The notes beneath the pieces are model-generated. The model was not told the DNA's origin. It saw only the letters and a program-made list of their open reading frames with translations, and did no database searches. A DNA stretch of 64,000 nt, from positions 88,236-152,235 of the forward strand of contig JAHBXZ010000013.1 in the NCBI GenBank assembly GCA_019636215.1. Reading direction: 5' to 3'. The DNA comes from Planctomycetota bacterium. Its GTDB lineage: Bacteria > Planctomycetota > UBA8742 > UBA2392. This document shows positions 52,609 to 63,958 of this stretch, piece by piece; positions within the stretch are counted from its first letter, which is position 1; every line of letters begins with the position of its first letter. The translations under genes were made by a program, and so were the position numbers.

Positions 52609-53199
52609 CTAACGCCTCGCTTCTGCCGCCGCCGCGTTGCCTGGCGCGTTCTCCAGCCCGGCGCTGCGTTTGATCCAGACATACAACACGCTGATGATCG
52701 CCATCAGCAGCACAAAGGCCAGCGTCCAGATCAGCGCCCGCAGCCGCATGCGAAGCTCGGCCTGAAGTCGCTGCTCCAGCAGCGTTTCAATATCCTGCAG
52801 TTTCTTGTCGATGCGCTGTTCGGTGATGTCCAGCAGCTGCATGGCCTGGTTCTGCACGATATCCAGCGTTTCTTCGCGGAACTCCTCGGCGCGTTTGGTG
52901 GCATCGTCCAGCAGCGCGTCGGCCTTTTTATCGACGTAACCGTCGACAGCGCGCCGGATGTTGCTTTCCATCTTCCGGAACAGGCCCTTCTTTTCACCCG
53001 TGGCACCTGTGGAGGGCGTCATGGCCGCGCCGTTGCCGGGCTCCGCCGCTGGCGCTGCCCCCGCGCCCGGCGTTGCGCCGGCGCCCGGCGTGGCCCCGGG
53101 GCCGGCGGGTTTGATCAGCGGATCGGACTTCGATGACCGCGCCGGCGCCGCCGAGGCAGCTGGCTTGGTGAATCCAAGAATGCGGTCGAACAGTCCCAC
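52609..53199 (-). CDS. Tail-anchored coiled-coil membrane protein
   Basis: I do not recognise a family. The 196-residue protein starts MGLFDRILGFTKP, an amphipathic membrane-type segment. A 50-residue Pro/Ala/Gly-rich linker with repeats (GATPGAGATPGAGAAPAA) follows. Residues about 75-150 are a long charged coiled coil (EEFREETLDIVQNQAM, IEQRIDKKLQDIETLLEQRL). One transmembrane helix (about 155-178) and a short basic tail end it. GTG 53199 has GGAGAG about five bases upstream. The shape suits a cytoplasmic adaptor held at the membrane. Confidence 0.6.
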   Translation of the reverse strand: MGLFDRILGFTKPAASAAPARSSKSDPLIKPAGPGATPGAGATPGAGAAPAAEPGNGAAMTPSTGATGEKKGLFRKMESNIRRAVDGYVDKKADALLDDATKRAEEFREETLDIVQNQAMQLLDITEQRIDKKLQDIETLLEQRLQAELRMRLRALIWTLAFVLLMAIISVLYVWIKRSAGLENAPGNAAAAEARR

Positions 53200-53239
53200 G
53201 TGCTCTCCGGGCGGGATTGTAGCGCCCCTGTTGTTACGA

Positions 53240-53770
53240 TTACCACCCCATGCGTTTGCGCAACCCGGCAATGTGTGCCGTGTGCTGGCGGCCATGCCAG
53301 GCGTAATGCGCCAGCGCCCAGTCCAGTGTGCAGTGCCCGGTTTCGGGGTGGTCAAAGGCGCGGGCAAAGTCCTCCGGGGTCAGGCTGCGCCAAAGCAGCG
53401 CCCACCGGGTGTGCAGGCCTTGCAGCAGGGCCAGCGATGGCGCGATATCGCCCCGGCTGTCGGGCAGCATGGCCCAAAGGTTTTCATCGTAGGGCTTCAC
53501 GCGCGGCAGGTTTTCCGTCAGCGCCAGCTTGACGCGCAGCACGCTGTTCATGTGGCTGTCGGCCAGGTGGTGCACGACCTGGCGGCAGGTCCAGCCGCCC
53601 TGGCGGTAGGGTGTGTCAAGCTGGCTGGCGGAAAGCCCGGCCACGGCAGCGGCCAGTTCGGTGGGCAGGGCTTGCACCTGTGCGATCCATTCTGCCCGCC
53701 GCGCGGGCGCGCCGGCGGCGTCAAAGTGAAATGGCCCAATCGGGTATCGGATCGCGTCAGGTTCAGCCAT
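53240..53770 (-). CDS. DinB/YfiT-family putative metal-dependent hydrolase
   Basis: Four-helix-bundle protein of 176 residues resembling YfiT/BstA-type thiol transferases or metal-dependent hydrolases. YRQGGWTCRQVVHHLADSHM includes the first metal histidine, and the last helix HYAWHGRQHTAHIAGLRKRM the other two, in the H...H-x3-H pattern. The family joins low-molecular-weight thiols to electrophiles in Firmicutes; the thiol used here is unknown. It follows nuoN on the minus strand with six bases between them, so they share a transcript. Confidence 0.82.
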   Translation of the reverse strand: MAEPDAIRYPIGPFHFDAAGAPARRAEWIAQVQALPTELAAAVAGLSASQLDTPYRQGGWTCRQVVHHLADSHMNSVLRVKLALTENLPRVKPYDENLWAMLPDSRGDIAPSLALLQGLHTRWALLWRSLTPEDFARAFDHPETGHCTLDWALAHYAWHGRQHTAHIAGLRKRMGW

Positions 53771-53776
53771 GGCCGC

Positions 53777-55336
<1,560 letters not shown>

Positions 55337-55510
55337 TCACACCCCAGCGCGGTTCGCGCGTGGCGGGAATATGCCTTGGGGTGGGGTAGGGCGCAACCGT
55401 CGGGGAATGTTGTCCCGTACACGCGCGTCAGACGACCCATGCGCCAGCAAAAGCCCGATTGCGCTTGGAGCCAGCTAACTGTCATGGGAAGATGCTGGAA
55501 GGTGGGTGCA

Positions 55511-58171
55511 ATGCTGCAACGGCGTCTGGCTATCTCGACTTTGCTGATCGGGCTGTTCTGCCTGTGCGGGTGGTTGCGCGCCCAGGCCACGATAACGGTC
55601 ACGAATCTCAATGACACGGGATCCGGTTCATTGCGGGAAGCGATTGCCTCGGCATCGCCGTCCGTCCAGGACACAATTTTGTTTCAGCCAGGACTCTCGG
55701 GCACGATCACGCTTGGCGCACCGCTGAATTTCAACAAGCCTATCCGGATAGACGGTGCTGCGACCGCGCCGGGGATCACGATTGCCGGCAGCGCGGACAT
55801 CCGCTTTTTTGAGGTGTACGGCCTGTCACCACCTGCCACCGTGCCTTGCCATGTAGAGATGCGGAACCTTCGCCTGCTTGGTTCTGCGTCGAAGGAACAG
55901 AAGGGGGTGATGATAGTCGGCGTTGAGTACGTGTTTACGGCAGCTGGACTGGTCTTTGACAGCCTGGACAGCCGCGATAATGGCGCGGGTTTGGAAGTGC
56001 GCGGGGCTGCCAGCACCATCACGGGCTGCCACTTCATCAATTGCCGTGGTGACGAGGGAGGGGCGTTGGCCATTCGTGGTACCGGCGCGGTAATCAGCAA
56101 TTGCACATTTGAGAACAATGTTGCGCGCTACTACGGTGGCGGGGTTGGTCTTGCGTATGCAGACAATGTGACCGTTGCGGGATGCAGTTTTATCGGCAAT
56201 CTTGTGTCCGGCGCCTCTTTCGGAGGAGGCGCCGTGGGGGCCTTGAGCTCTTCGCAAGTCGATGTGTCCGGCTGCACGTTTGACGGCAACCACGCATCAA
56301 CGGGCGGTGCCGTAGGCCTAACCTTTACAGCCGGTGTGCTGTCAGGCTGTGCGTTCACGGGAAACTCGGCCACCAACGAAGGAGGGGCCGTCTCGGGGAC
56401 GACGGTACTGACTATCACGGTCTGTACCTTCAACTCCAACAGTGCTGGCAGTGGGGCGGGGACTGGCAGGGCCGGTGGTGCAGTGCATGCCCGCGGGACA
56501 ACTGCGATTGACGACTGCCTGTTCCTGAACAACAGCAGCGGGAAGTCCGGTGGGGCAATAGAGATTCAGTACGGCAGTCTGCTGCTGAGCGGCACCACCT
56601 TTTCAGGGAACACGGCGGTCTTGCTGGGTGGAGCTGCATCGATCATGCAGGGCAATGTCACCGCCTGCACTTTCCATGGAAACACCGCTGGCGATTCCGG
56701 TGCGGCGGTGTCTGTGTCGGGGCAGAACTCAACCTTTGCCCGTTGCACTTTCAGCGGAAACACAGCCCATGGCAGGGGCGGCGGCGGAGTGGCGGCCTTT
56801 GGCCCAGCATCATTCACAAACTGCACCTTCAGCGGCAACGTGGCGACGACCGGCGGCGGCGCCGGGCTGTGGTGCCACTCCAGCAGCGCTGCATCGTGGG
56901 TGCTGACGCTGGTTTCCTGCACATTTGCCGACAACTTGGCTCCGCAGGCTGCTGCGGGAACCACGGTGCTGCTGGAGTCCTCACAGGGCGGGCACATGCT
57001 GACCTGCCACTTCAGCAACTCGATCTTTGCCGGAACCGGTACATCAAATCTAGCAGCTATCGGGCCAGGTGGCACAAGCTTGGCGTCGGGCGACAACAAC
57101 ATCTGTACTGACAGCACAGGAAACCTGTTTGGCGCAAACGACAAGCCTGCAACCAACCCGTTGCTTGCGCCGCTTGCGGACAACGGCGGTCCCACAAGGA
57201 CCCATTCCTTGCTGGCCGGAAGCCCTGCCCTGGACCAGGGGCGACCGATTGCCGGTTTGTCGACAGACCAGCGCGGCGTGGCCCGCCCTGTGGACAACCC
57301 GGCCCTTGCCAACGCTGCCAACGGCGACGGCACCGATATCGGGGCCTTTGAGCATGCCGTGGATCCTGACATTGATGTGTTGTCTGCACTTGGGGGTGGA
57401 TCACTGGGCAGTGGTGCATCGGGGCCGGTGGCAGACAACTTGGCCTATTTGCAGGCAGGCACCGCGACTCCGTTTACCTGGCTTGTCTGCAACGTCGGAG
57501 CGCCTGCATTGTCCGTGTTCAGCATTTCGGCAAGCCCTTCCGGTGCGGCCCCGAATTGCACAGTGTCTGCGCCGACTGCCCTGAACCCTGCATCGCCGAT
57601 ACCGGTTGGCGGGATCGCCGCGTTTTCGCTGAATGTGACACCGACAGCTGCAGGGAATTTTCAGTTCACGATCACGATCGTCAGCGCCGACCCGGACGAG
57701 GGATCCTATGTCATTGTGGCCAGTGGCAACAGCACCACACTGGTGGCGCCTTCATTCACAAGTGCGCCGCCTTTGCCCAACGCATTCGTGGGGATGCTCT
57801 ATAGCCACGTTTTTGTCGCGTCAGGCAGCCCGGCACCGACTTTCAGCGCGACGGGACTGCCTGCGTGGCTTTCGCTGAATCCCGTTACGGGAGTTCTCGC
57901 CGGCACACCGGCGGCAGGTGACTACGGAACCACCAGCACAATCACGTTGATTGCCAACAACGGCGTGTCGCCATCCGCTACTCAGGCATTCAGCGTCACG
58001 GTCGCTATGCCCGCCGGGGGCGGCTCCAGCTCGCGGGGTGGCAGCAACGATGGGGGATGCTCAATGGCAAGGGCGGGCAATTGCCTGCCTTGGCTGATGG
58101 TGGCGATGCTTGCCCTGCTGACGGTCCGTGGATGCGGAAGTGTTGCGAGGCGAATCACGAAAGGTGCTTGA
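55511..58171 (+). CDS. Exported beta-helix (choice-of-anchor Q) protein
   Basis: Surface or secreted protein of 886 residues. A signal peptide (ISTLLIGLFCLCGWLRAQA) is followed by the CSLREAI-like start TVTNLNDTGSGSLREAIA. A right-handed parallel beta-helix (about 45-530) repeats the CTF.GN.A...GGA pattern of polymorphic outer-membrane proteins (for example CTFHGNTAGDSGAAV and CTFSGNTAHGRGGGG). The choice-of-anchor Q motif ADNGGPTRTHSLLAGSPALD and DQRGVARP follows at about 555-600, then a HYDIN-like and a putative Ig domain. The tail is GGSNDGGC, a hydrophobic helix and basic residues. ATG 55511 follows GGTGGGTGCA; much longer in-frame reading upstream is a chance GC-rich frame. Confidence 0.75.
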   Translation: MLQRRLAISTLLIGLFCLCGWLRAQATITVTNLNDTGSGSLREAIASASPSVQDTILFQPGLSGTITLGAPLNFNKPIRIDGAATAPGITIAGSADIRFFEVYGLSPPATVPCHVEMRNLRLLGSASKEQKGVMIVGVEYVFTAAGLVFDSLDSRDNGAGLEVRGAASTITGCHFINCRGDEGGALAIRGTGAVISNCTFENNVARYYGGGVGLAYADNVTVAGCSFIGNLVSGASFGGGAVGALSSSQVDVSGCTFDGNHASTGGAVGLTFTAGVLSGCAFTGNSATNEGGAVSGTTVLTITVCTFNSNSAGSGAGTGRAGGAVHARGTTAIDDCLFLNNSSGKSGGAIEIQYGSLLLSGTTFSGNTAVLLGGAASIMQGNVTACTFHGNTAGDSGAAVSVSGQNSTFARCTFSGNTAHGRGGGGVAAFGPASFTNCTFSGNVATTGGGAGLWCHSSSAASWVLTLVSCTFADNLAPQAAAGTTVLLESSQGGHMLTCHFSNSIFAGTGTSNLAAIGPGGTSLASGDNNICTDSTGNLFGANDKPATNPLLAPLADNGGPTRTHSLLAGSPALDQGRPIAGLSTDQRGVARPVDNPALANAANGDGTDIGAFEHAVDPDIDVLSALGGGSLGSGASGPVADNLAYLQAGTATPFTWLVCNVGAPALSVFSISASPSGAAPNCTVSAPTALNPASPIPVGGIAAFSLNVTPTAAGNFQFTITIVSADPDEGSYVIVASGNSTTLVAPSFTSAPPLPNAFVGMLYSHVFVASGSPAPTFSATGLPAWLSLNPVTGVLAGTPAAGDYGTTSTITLIANNGVSPSATQAFSVTVAMPAGGGSSSRGGSNDGGCSMARAGNCLPWLMVAMLALLTVRGCGSVARRITKGA

Positions 58172-58485
58172 GCCCGGGACTGGGCTGTTTCGGTACCGTG
58201 CCGGCAGTTCGCGGTGGGGCGAAACTGTCAGGGGATGCCCGTTAGGATCAGCTCTGGCCGGTGGCCGCATCCAGGCCAGCGCACTTGCTGCGTCGGGCCG
58301 TCCCCAGTTGGGGCTCATTGGCGAAGCCAACGTTTTCGAAACAGCAAGATGGGTACAGATTCAAGCAGGTAACGGCGACCATGTCGGTGATCGGTGTCCA
58401 CCTGCGATGGCTTGTGGACTATGCGCGCTGTGGTCCGGCCCTGCAGGCGGGGCGGGGCCGAGTGCCTGCTCCGTGCGCGCTGGCC
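58172..58485. other. Gene-free gap
   Basis: I see nothing convincing in these 314 bases. Open frames exist on both strands but have no ribosome site or family motif. CGAAAC/GTTTCG-type inverse repeats (near 58178 and 58222) are the only notable structure. Confidence 0.4.
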
Positions 58486-58821
58486 TCAGCCCCCGATGGC
58501 GCTCCTGATTACGGTCTCGAGGTGCTGGTCCGCAAATGGCAGGCCGCGGCGCGGGTCTGGAAACACCCCAAGCGCGATCAGCCGGTCCCGCTGTTTTTCG
58601 GTGATCGCGCCACGTTTGGCGATGTTGGAAGCCCCGATGCGAATGCGCCGACGCTGATCTTTGACCCACCAGGCCAGCGAAGACTCGCCTTTCACGCGCG
58701 GGCAGTGCCGGTCGGGCAGCCGCCCGTGCAGGCTTATGAACTTCTTGAGCTGCGCAAAGCGGGTCTCCCAGTCCAACGGGCGAAAGGCTGGCTCTGCTTT
58801 TTCTTGCCGTTTGCGTGCCAT
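58486..58821 (-). CDS. Stand-alone helicase-associated (HA) domain protein
   Basis: Small protein of 111 residues. FRPLDWETRFAQLKKFISLH, LAWWVKDQRRRIRIG and ITEKQRDRLIALGVFPDPR match the helicase-associated (HA) repeat pattern of a W..R...L..F...H unit followed by L..WV..QR and a final L..LGF. These repeats usually occur in tandem behind a helicase and bind DNA; here a single repeat stands alone. ATG 58821 is preferred because TAGGAT lies five bases upstream. It ends nine bases before... the next minus-strand gene's 3' end is at 58830, so the two run in the same direction. Confidence 0.6.
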   Translation of the reverse strand: MARKRQEKAEPAFRPLDWETRFAQLKKFISLHGRLPDRHCPRVKGESSLAWWVKDQRRRIRIGASNIAKRGAITEKQRDRLIALGVFPDPRRGLPFADQHLETVIRSAIGG

Positions 58822-58832
58822 GGCCGATCCTA
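58819..58832 (-). promoter_or_regulatory. -10 box of a probable leaderless start
   Basis: On the minus strand TAGGAT (58832-58827) is followed by five bases and ATG (58821-58819), with no ribosome site. The box overlaps the 3' end of the upstream carboxypeptidase-regulatory gene, so this start is internal to a co-directional pair. Confidence 0.4.
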
Positions 58833-61800
58833 GCCGCCGGTGGCAGCCGTGACTGTCACCTTCACCTTCTGGGTCAACTGGCCGAACCACTCGCGGCCGT
58901 CCTGCACCATCTGCCACTGCATGTCGTGGTTCCCGGCCTGGGCCGGCGCGGTCACATTGAAGGTGAAGGCCCAGGTTTCGCCCGGCCGTACTTCGGTGCC
59001 GTCGGGCAGGGGCACTCGCGCCATGCCCCAGCGGGTGTTGTCGCGCGGGGCGCTGCTGCCAAGCCGCCAGGGCTGGCCGCCGGCGCTGGTCCAGGTGGTG
59101 TTGCCCTTGTTGCGCATGGTCACGGTGACTTCGTACTGCTGGCCCGCCACCATCTGCGTGGGTGTGCTGAAGCTGATCACCTGCGCGTAGTTGCCCTGGA
59201 TGTCATCACGCACCTGCACCTGCAGCAGGTGCCCCTGGCTGCCCGATGGCACATTCTGGCCCTGGGTGCTGAGTGCCTTGTGCGTGGCCGTCTGCGGCAC
59301 ATAAAACCAGAAGCTGCCGGCGGGCACGGTAATCGTGAAGTTGCCCGTGCCGTCGGTTTCTACCTGAAAGAAGTTGCTGTCGCGGTCGGGGTTGCCCGTG
59401 GGCGCCAGGTGCGCGCGCACGGTGGTGCCGGGCATGACCACCTGTGTCTCGGCATCGATGATCGAGCCCTTGAGTGCCGCCGCGGGCTCAAGCTCGATGC
59501 GTACTTCGCGCTCCGGCACGTCGGACACGTTGTTGAAGTTGGCAAAGGCGACTTCGTTGCCCCAGGTGGCCACAATCTGGTAGTTACGGATCCAGTGGAA
59601 GTTGATGTACTTTTCGCCGTTGGCATCGGTGGTGCCGATGGCGAAGTGCCGCTTGTAGTCGTCGGGGTTTTCGCCCTCGGCATCGTTGCGGTAGATATCC
59701 ACCTTGGCGCCGGGCTGCGGTGTTCCGTTGTTGGTCACGACAATGCGGATCTCGTTGGCGCTGACCATGTTCAGCATCACGTTGTCAGGGTCGCGCCCTT
59801 CAATCTTCACTTCCTTCTTTTCCTGGTAATAGCCCGTCTTGAAGGCCGTCACCAGGTAATCACCCTCGCGCAACTGCCCGAACTCGAAGTACCCGTGGAT
59901 GTCCGTCGTGGCCGACTGCGCCCAGGGGTTGTTGCGGTCCTTGCTCAGGCCCACGTTCTCCATGCCGTTGCCCTGGCTGTCCTTGACGTAGCCCTTGATG
60001 ATGAAAGCGCGCTCCAGCGTCAGGTTCACGCTGCCGCCGTCGGGCACGTCGGCCAGCGCACTGGGCGCAAGCGTGGCCGTGAAGTAGCGGTTGTGAACCA
60101 GCGTCATTTCATAGCTGACGCCGTTGAGCAGGCTCAACGGAATGTCGGCCCTGCCCTCAGGCAGGTCGACACTGAACAGCGCGGTCTTGGGCGGTTCCAC
60201 GCCCGCCGGCGGCGCGCCCAGTGTCGGTTTCAGGGTAACCTGGACGGCCGTCACGGGCTCGCTGGGCTGGGTGGTGACCTTGACAGTGATCTTGCGGTCC
60301 ACCCGCGCGTCGAAGGCCTGGCAGTCAAAATCGACGGTTTCAGCCGCCGCCAGCTTCAGCTTCAGTTTGCGCTCGGCGGGCAGGTAGTAGTAGCTGACAC
60401 CGTCGGTCGTGAACACCGGCAACTGGCGCAACTGCGCGTCAGTGATCGGGAACTGGTTGGTGATCTTCACAACGTGGTCGCCGGGTACAATGCCGCCCAG
60501 GCTGTAGGCGCCGGTTTCGTCGGTGGCTGTGGTGTTCTTGCCGTCCAGGCTGATCGACGCGCCTTTGATCGGCTGCCCGCCGCTGGTCACGCGGCCGGTG
60601 ATTGTGGCCGCCACGCGCAGCACCAGCTTGGCCTCGCCGGCGGCAAAGGCCGGGCGCACATCGATGGTAACCGGGTCGCTGGCCAGGTTGTCAAAGGTGG
60701 CCGTCAGCATCACTCGGCCGTTGGCAAAACCGCCGAAGGTAACGCGGCCTTCGGCGTCGCTGATCTGGGCGTCGTAGGGGTACCGCGCGCGGCCTTCAAT
60801 GTATGTGCAGGCCACGCTGGCACCGGCCACCGGCGCGTCTTTTTCGGTGACCACCTGGGCTTTGAGTGTTCCCTCGGGCTGCAGTTGCACCTTGATGTCG
60901 CGGTCGTTGGCCAGCACGGTTTTTTCCTGCGGGGCAAAGCCCTTGGCGGAAAAGCGCAGCAGCACGTCGTTGGTCCAGATGCGGTCGCGCACCATGTCAA
61001 AGGCAAAGCGGCCCTCGGCGTCGGTGTAGACTGTTTCTACATCATTGGGCGCGTGCACCTTGGCGCCGTCAATCGGCCGGTTGGAAGTGTCGGTGACAAT
61101 GCCCGAAAGACCGCGCGCGGGCTCAATGATGATGGACACTTCGCGCTCGTCGCGCCGGAAGTCAAACTCGCGCGAGGTGTAGGGGGCATAGCCGCCGGTC
61201 TTTACCTCAAACTTGTAGGTGCAGACATCGGCCACCTTCATGGTGAATTCGCCCAGGCCGTCGGTGGTGATGGAAAAACGGTTCGGGGCCGCGCCTGCGT
61301 CGCCCTGGCGTGAAGTCTGCAGCACGTCCACCTTGATGAACTTGACTGCCCCGCCGCGCTTTTCGCGCACCTTGCCGGAAACGCGGATTGCGCTGAACAG
61401 CTTGAAGGTGACCTCGGCGCCCTTGGCAAGGTCCGGCACCGCCAGCGGTTCAAACAGGTCGGCATAACCCACGTTGGTGACCAGCACACTTGTGCCCGCC
61501 TGCTGGCCGTCTTTGGCTGCCGCGGCGCGGATCTTTTCAAGCTCGCGCGCTGTCCAGGCCGCCACGCCGAACTTGTTGGCGCGCTTGAGCAGGTTTGCCA
61601 CGCCCGCGCCCACCTGCACATCGCCGCCTTCAGCCACCAGGCTGTTGCCGTGTACGGGAAAGTACACGTTGGCGCCGGGCAGGGGCCGTTCGTCGGTTTT
61701 GTCGATCACCCGCACTATCAGCAGGCCGGGGATCGGCGCATTGATTTCTTCGGGGTTGAATGTGGGGTTATCGGCCTCGCCCGCGCTGGCAGCATTCCCG

Positions 61801-62078
61801 TCTTCGGGCGTTGTGCCGTCAGGCCCGCGACCTTGCCCGCCGCGCGGTTCACGGCCGGCATCGGTGCCGTCTGTCGGGCGACCGTCGGGCCCGTTTGCCG
61901 AGGCTCCCTCGCGCCGGATGATGTCGTCGTCCAGGCTTGTGCCAAAGGACCGCGCCGCGCGATCGCCCTGGCCAAACCGTGTGTTCAGGTTGTCTGCCGG
62001 TTCAAGCAGCAGCCACAGCGCCGCAAGGCACAAAATCACCAACGCCGGCAAAGTGACAAGAAGGATTGGTTTCCGCAC
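58830..62078 (-). CDS. Membrane-anchored carboxypeptidase-regulatory repeat protein
   Basis: Large envelope protein of 1082 residues. An N-terminal transmembrane or signal-anchor segment (LLVTLPALVILCLAALWLLL) is followed by a Gly/Asp/Pro-rich linker to about residue 95. Many carboxypeptidase-regulatory-like beta-sandwich repeats follow, each with a pattern such as SGIVTDTSNRPIDGAKVHA, TGRVTSGGQPIKGASISLDG and KGYVKDSQGNGMENVGLSKD. The last 110 residues form an NBR1-type Ig-like domain (EVTVTMRNKGNTTWTSAGG, GNHDMQWQMVQDGREWFG). Start is GTG 62078 with a GGGG ribosome site. Probably structural or adhesive. Confidence 0.72.
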   Translation of the reverse strand: MRKPILLVTLPALVILCLAALWLLLEPADNLNTRFGQGDRAARSFGTSLDDDIIRREGASANGPDGRPTDGTDAGREPRGGQGRGPDGTTPEDGNAASAGEADNPTFNPEEINAPIPGLLIVRVIDKTDERPLPGANVYFPVHGNSLVAEGGDVQVGAGVANLLKRANKFGVAAWTARELEKIRAAAAKDGQQAGTSVLVTNVGYADLFEPLAVPDLAKGAEVTFKLFSAIRVSGKVREKRGGAVKFIKVDVLQTSRQGDAGAAPNRFSITTDGLGEFTMKVADVCTYKFEVKTGGYAPYTSREFDFRRDEREVSIIIEPARGLSGIVTDTSNRPIDGAKVHAPNDVETVYTDAEGRFAFDMVRDRIWTNDVLLRFSAKGFAPQEKTVLANDRDIKVQLQPEGTLKAQVVTEKDAPVAGASVACTYIEGRARYPYDAQISDAEGRVTFGGFANGRVMLTATFDNLASDPVTIDVRPAFAAGEAKLVLRVAATITGRVTSGGQPIKGASISLDGKNTTATDETGAYSLGGIVPGDHVVKITNQFPITDAQLRQLPVFTTDGVSYYYLPAERKLKLKLAAAETVDFDCQAFDARVDRKITVKVTTQPSEPVTAVQVTLKPTLGAPPAGVEPPKTALFSVDLPEGRADIPLSLLNGVSYEMTLVHNRYFTATLAPSALADVPDGGSVNLTLERAFIIKGYVKDSQGNGMENVGLSKDRNNPWAQSATTDIHGYFEFGQLREGDYLVTAFKTGYYQEKKEVKIEGRDPDNVMLNMVSANEIRIVVTNNGTPQPGAKVDIYRNDAEGENPDDYKRHFAIGTTDANGEKYINFHWIRNYQIVATWGNEVAFANFNNVSDVPEREVRIELEPAAALKGSIIDAETQVVMPGTTVRAHLAPTGNPDRDSNFFQVETDGTGNFTITVPAGSFWFYVPQTATHKALSTQGQNVPSGSQGHLLQVQVRDDIQGNYAQVISFSTPTQMVAGQQYEVTVTMRNKGNTTWTSAGGQPWRLGSSAPRDNTRWGMARVPLPDGTEVRPGETWAFTFNVTAPAQAGNHDMQWQMVQDGREWFGQLTQKVKVTVTAATGG

Positions 62079-62281
62079 CCGCCCCTACCCCTTGTAGAAC
62101 TATGCTTGGTTAAAGCACACCGATGGTACGGTTAACGGCCCGGGTTTGCCAAAACTGAAGGAGAAATTCCCGGCCTTGCGTGGTGTGCCGCTGTGGATAT
62201 CATCCGCGCCCCTCAGGCGGTGCCGGGAGTCCCTGCCCGAAGGCTCGGGCCCGGCGCGTCGGCAAACAGGACGAGACAACC

Positions 62282-62647
62282 ATGCAGAACGGAATTCACC
62301 CGAACCACCACTACACCGCGGTGCGCTGCACCTGCGGCAACACGTTTCACGTTTACTCGCGCTTTGAATCGCTGACCGTCGACATCTGCAGTGGCTGCCA
62401 CCCGTTTTACACCGGCACCCAGAAGTTTGTGGACAGCGCCGGCCGCGTGGACGCCTTCACCAAGCGTTTTGCCTGGAACCAGGACGAGGCCAAGAAGCAG
62501 GCCGAAAAGCTGGCCGACAAAGTGGCCAGCAAGCAGACCACCAAGCAGCCGGCCAAGGACCTCAAGACCGAGCTGGAAAAGCGCAAGGTGTTCGGCAAGA
62601 AGAAGCCCGTTCCGGTGATCGGCAAGGACGGCGAAGAAAAGCTGTAG
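62282..62647 (+). CDS. rpmE: 50S ribosomal protein bL31
   Basis: Ribosomal large-subunit protein, zinc-binding form. Cys16 and Cys18 (RCTCGNTF) and Cys36 and Cys39 ([17 protein letters not shown]) form the zinc site. It has 121 residues, longer than the usual 70, because of a lysine-rich C-terminal extension ([18 protein letters not shown]). AGGA and GAG lie upstream of ATG 62282. It is followed 126 bases later by prfA, a pairing common in bacteria. Confidence 0.92.
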   Translation: MQNGIHPNHHYTAVRCTCGNTFHVYSRFESLTVDICSGCHPFYTGTQKFVDSAGRVDAFTKRFAWNQDEAKKQAEKLADKVASKQTTKQPAKDLKTELEKRKVFGKKKPVPVIGKDGEEKL

Positions 62648-62660
62648 CTACGAAACTCCG

Positions 62661-62691
62661 CACCGGCGCCGGGATCATCCCGGTGCCGGTG
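62661..62691 (+). terminator. Stable hairpin between rpmE and prfA
   Basis: CACCGGC-G-CCGGGA at 62661-62674 pairs with TCCCGG-T-GCCGGTG at 62678-62691 around TCA. A TCCGTTT tract follows, so it may terminate partly, leaving some readthrough into prfA. Confidence 0.55.
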
Positions 62692-62773
62692 TCCGTTTAC
62701 AGGGAAGTAGGGTGCAGGCTGTTGCCGCAGACCGCCGCGCACGGAGAATGCCAGGACAGCCACAGGAACTGCC

Positions 62774-63862
62774 ATGCTTGACGTACTCAAATCACGCTCG
62801 GAGCGCTTTGCAGAGCTCACCCGCCAGACCGAAGACCCCGAGGTCTACGGCAACACCAAGCTGTTTGCCCAGGTCCAGCGCGAGCGCGGGTCACTGCGCG
62901 AACAGGCCGAGACCTACCACGCGCTGCTGAAGCTGCAGGCCCAGATCGACGGCAGCAACGAGATCCTGAAGGACCCCGGCGCTGACCGCGAAATGAAGGA
63001 CATGGCCGAGGCCGAATTGAAGGACCTGCAGGCCGCCTACGACAAGCTGTACGGCGAAGCCCAGGACATGATCCTGCTGGGCGACGAAGACGATACCCGC
63101 GACGTGATCCTGGAAATCCGCGGCGCCGAAGGCGGCGACGAGGCCACACTGTTTGCCCGCGACCTGATGGAAAACTACGCGCGCTTCTGCGTGAAGAAAG
63201 GCCTGAAGCTGGAAGTGCTGGATGAAGTGGAAAGCGAAGCCGGCGGGCTGAAGGGCGGAACCTATCGCATCAAGGGCCAGAACGCCTGGAAGACCTTCAA
63301 GTACGAGGGCGGCGGCCATCGTGTGCAGCGCGTGCCGGTTACGGAAACCCAGGGGCGCATCCACACCAGCCTGGCCACCGTGGCCGTGCTGCCCGAAATG
63401 GAAGAAGTGGAAATCGAGGTCAAGGATTCCGACCTTGAAATCAAGGCCGCACGCAGCGGCGGCCCCGGCGGACAGAACGTCAACAAGACCAACTCGCGCT
63501 GCCAGATGAAGCACATCCCGACCGGCATCATGGTGGATTGCCAGAGCACCCCCAGCTTTAACAAGAACCGCGACGAGGCCCTGCGCATTCTCAAGGCCAA
63601 GCTGTACCAGCGCGAGAAAGAGCGCATTGACAGTGAACGCTCCGCACTGCGCGGCGGCATGGTCGGCAGCGGCCAGCGCGGCGACAAGATCCGCACGTAC
63701 AACTTCCCGCAGGATCGCTGCACCGACCACCGCAGCAAGGAAAGCTTCCCGCTGCAGAAGGTGATCGCGGGCGACCTTGACCCGGTGATTGACTCCTGCC
63801 GCAAATGGGAAAAGGAAGAAAAGCTCGCGGCACTGGCCAAAGAAACCGCCCGTCAGGCCTGA
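62774..63862 (+). CDS. prfA: Peptide chain release factor 1
   Basis: Recognises UAA and UAG at the ribosome and triggers peptide release. It has 362 residues, the standard length. GGQ is at 232-234 in [31 protein letters not shown] matches RF1 rather than RF2. The codon-recognition Pro-x-Thr region is present in [12 protein letters not shown] context. AGGA lies before ATG 62774. Since the window's repeat elements supply TAG stops, this factor would read them. Confidence 0.95.
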   Translation: MLDVLKSRSERFAELTRQTEDPEVYGNTKLFAQVQRERGSLREQAETYHALLKLQAQIDGSNEILKDPGADREMKDMAEAELKDLQAAYDKLYGEAQDMILLGDEDDTRDVILEIRGAEGGDEATLFARDLMENYARFCVKKGLKLEVLDEVESEAGGLKGGTYRIKGQNAWKTFKYEGGGHRVQRVPVTETQGRIHTSLATVAVLPEMEEVEIEVKDSDLEIKAARSGGPGGQNVNKTNSRCQMKHIPTGIMVDCQSTPSFNKNRDEALRILKAKLYQREKERIDSERSALRGGMVGSGQRGDKIRTYNFPQDRCTDHRSKESFPLQKVIAGDLDPVIDSCRKWEKEEKLAALAKETARQA

Positions 63863-63958
63863 GCCGCCACGAAGTCACGCCACTTCCCGGCCTGCCGGCC
63901 CGGTTTGTGTCGCATGGTGTTGTATGGTTTCTGTGTTGCACGAACACAGGAGCCCGCC

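Noticed and set aside
58815..61313. 832-codon open frame antisense to the carboxypeptidase-regulatory protein
   Set aside because: The opposite strand has clear repeated domains, a membrane anchor and a start; this frame has none.
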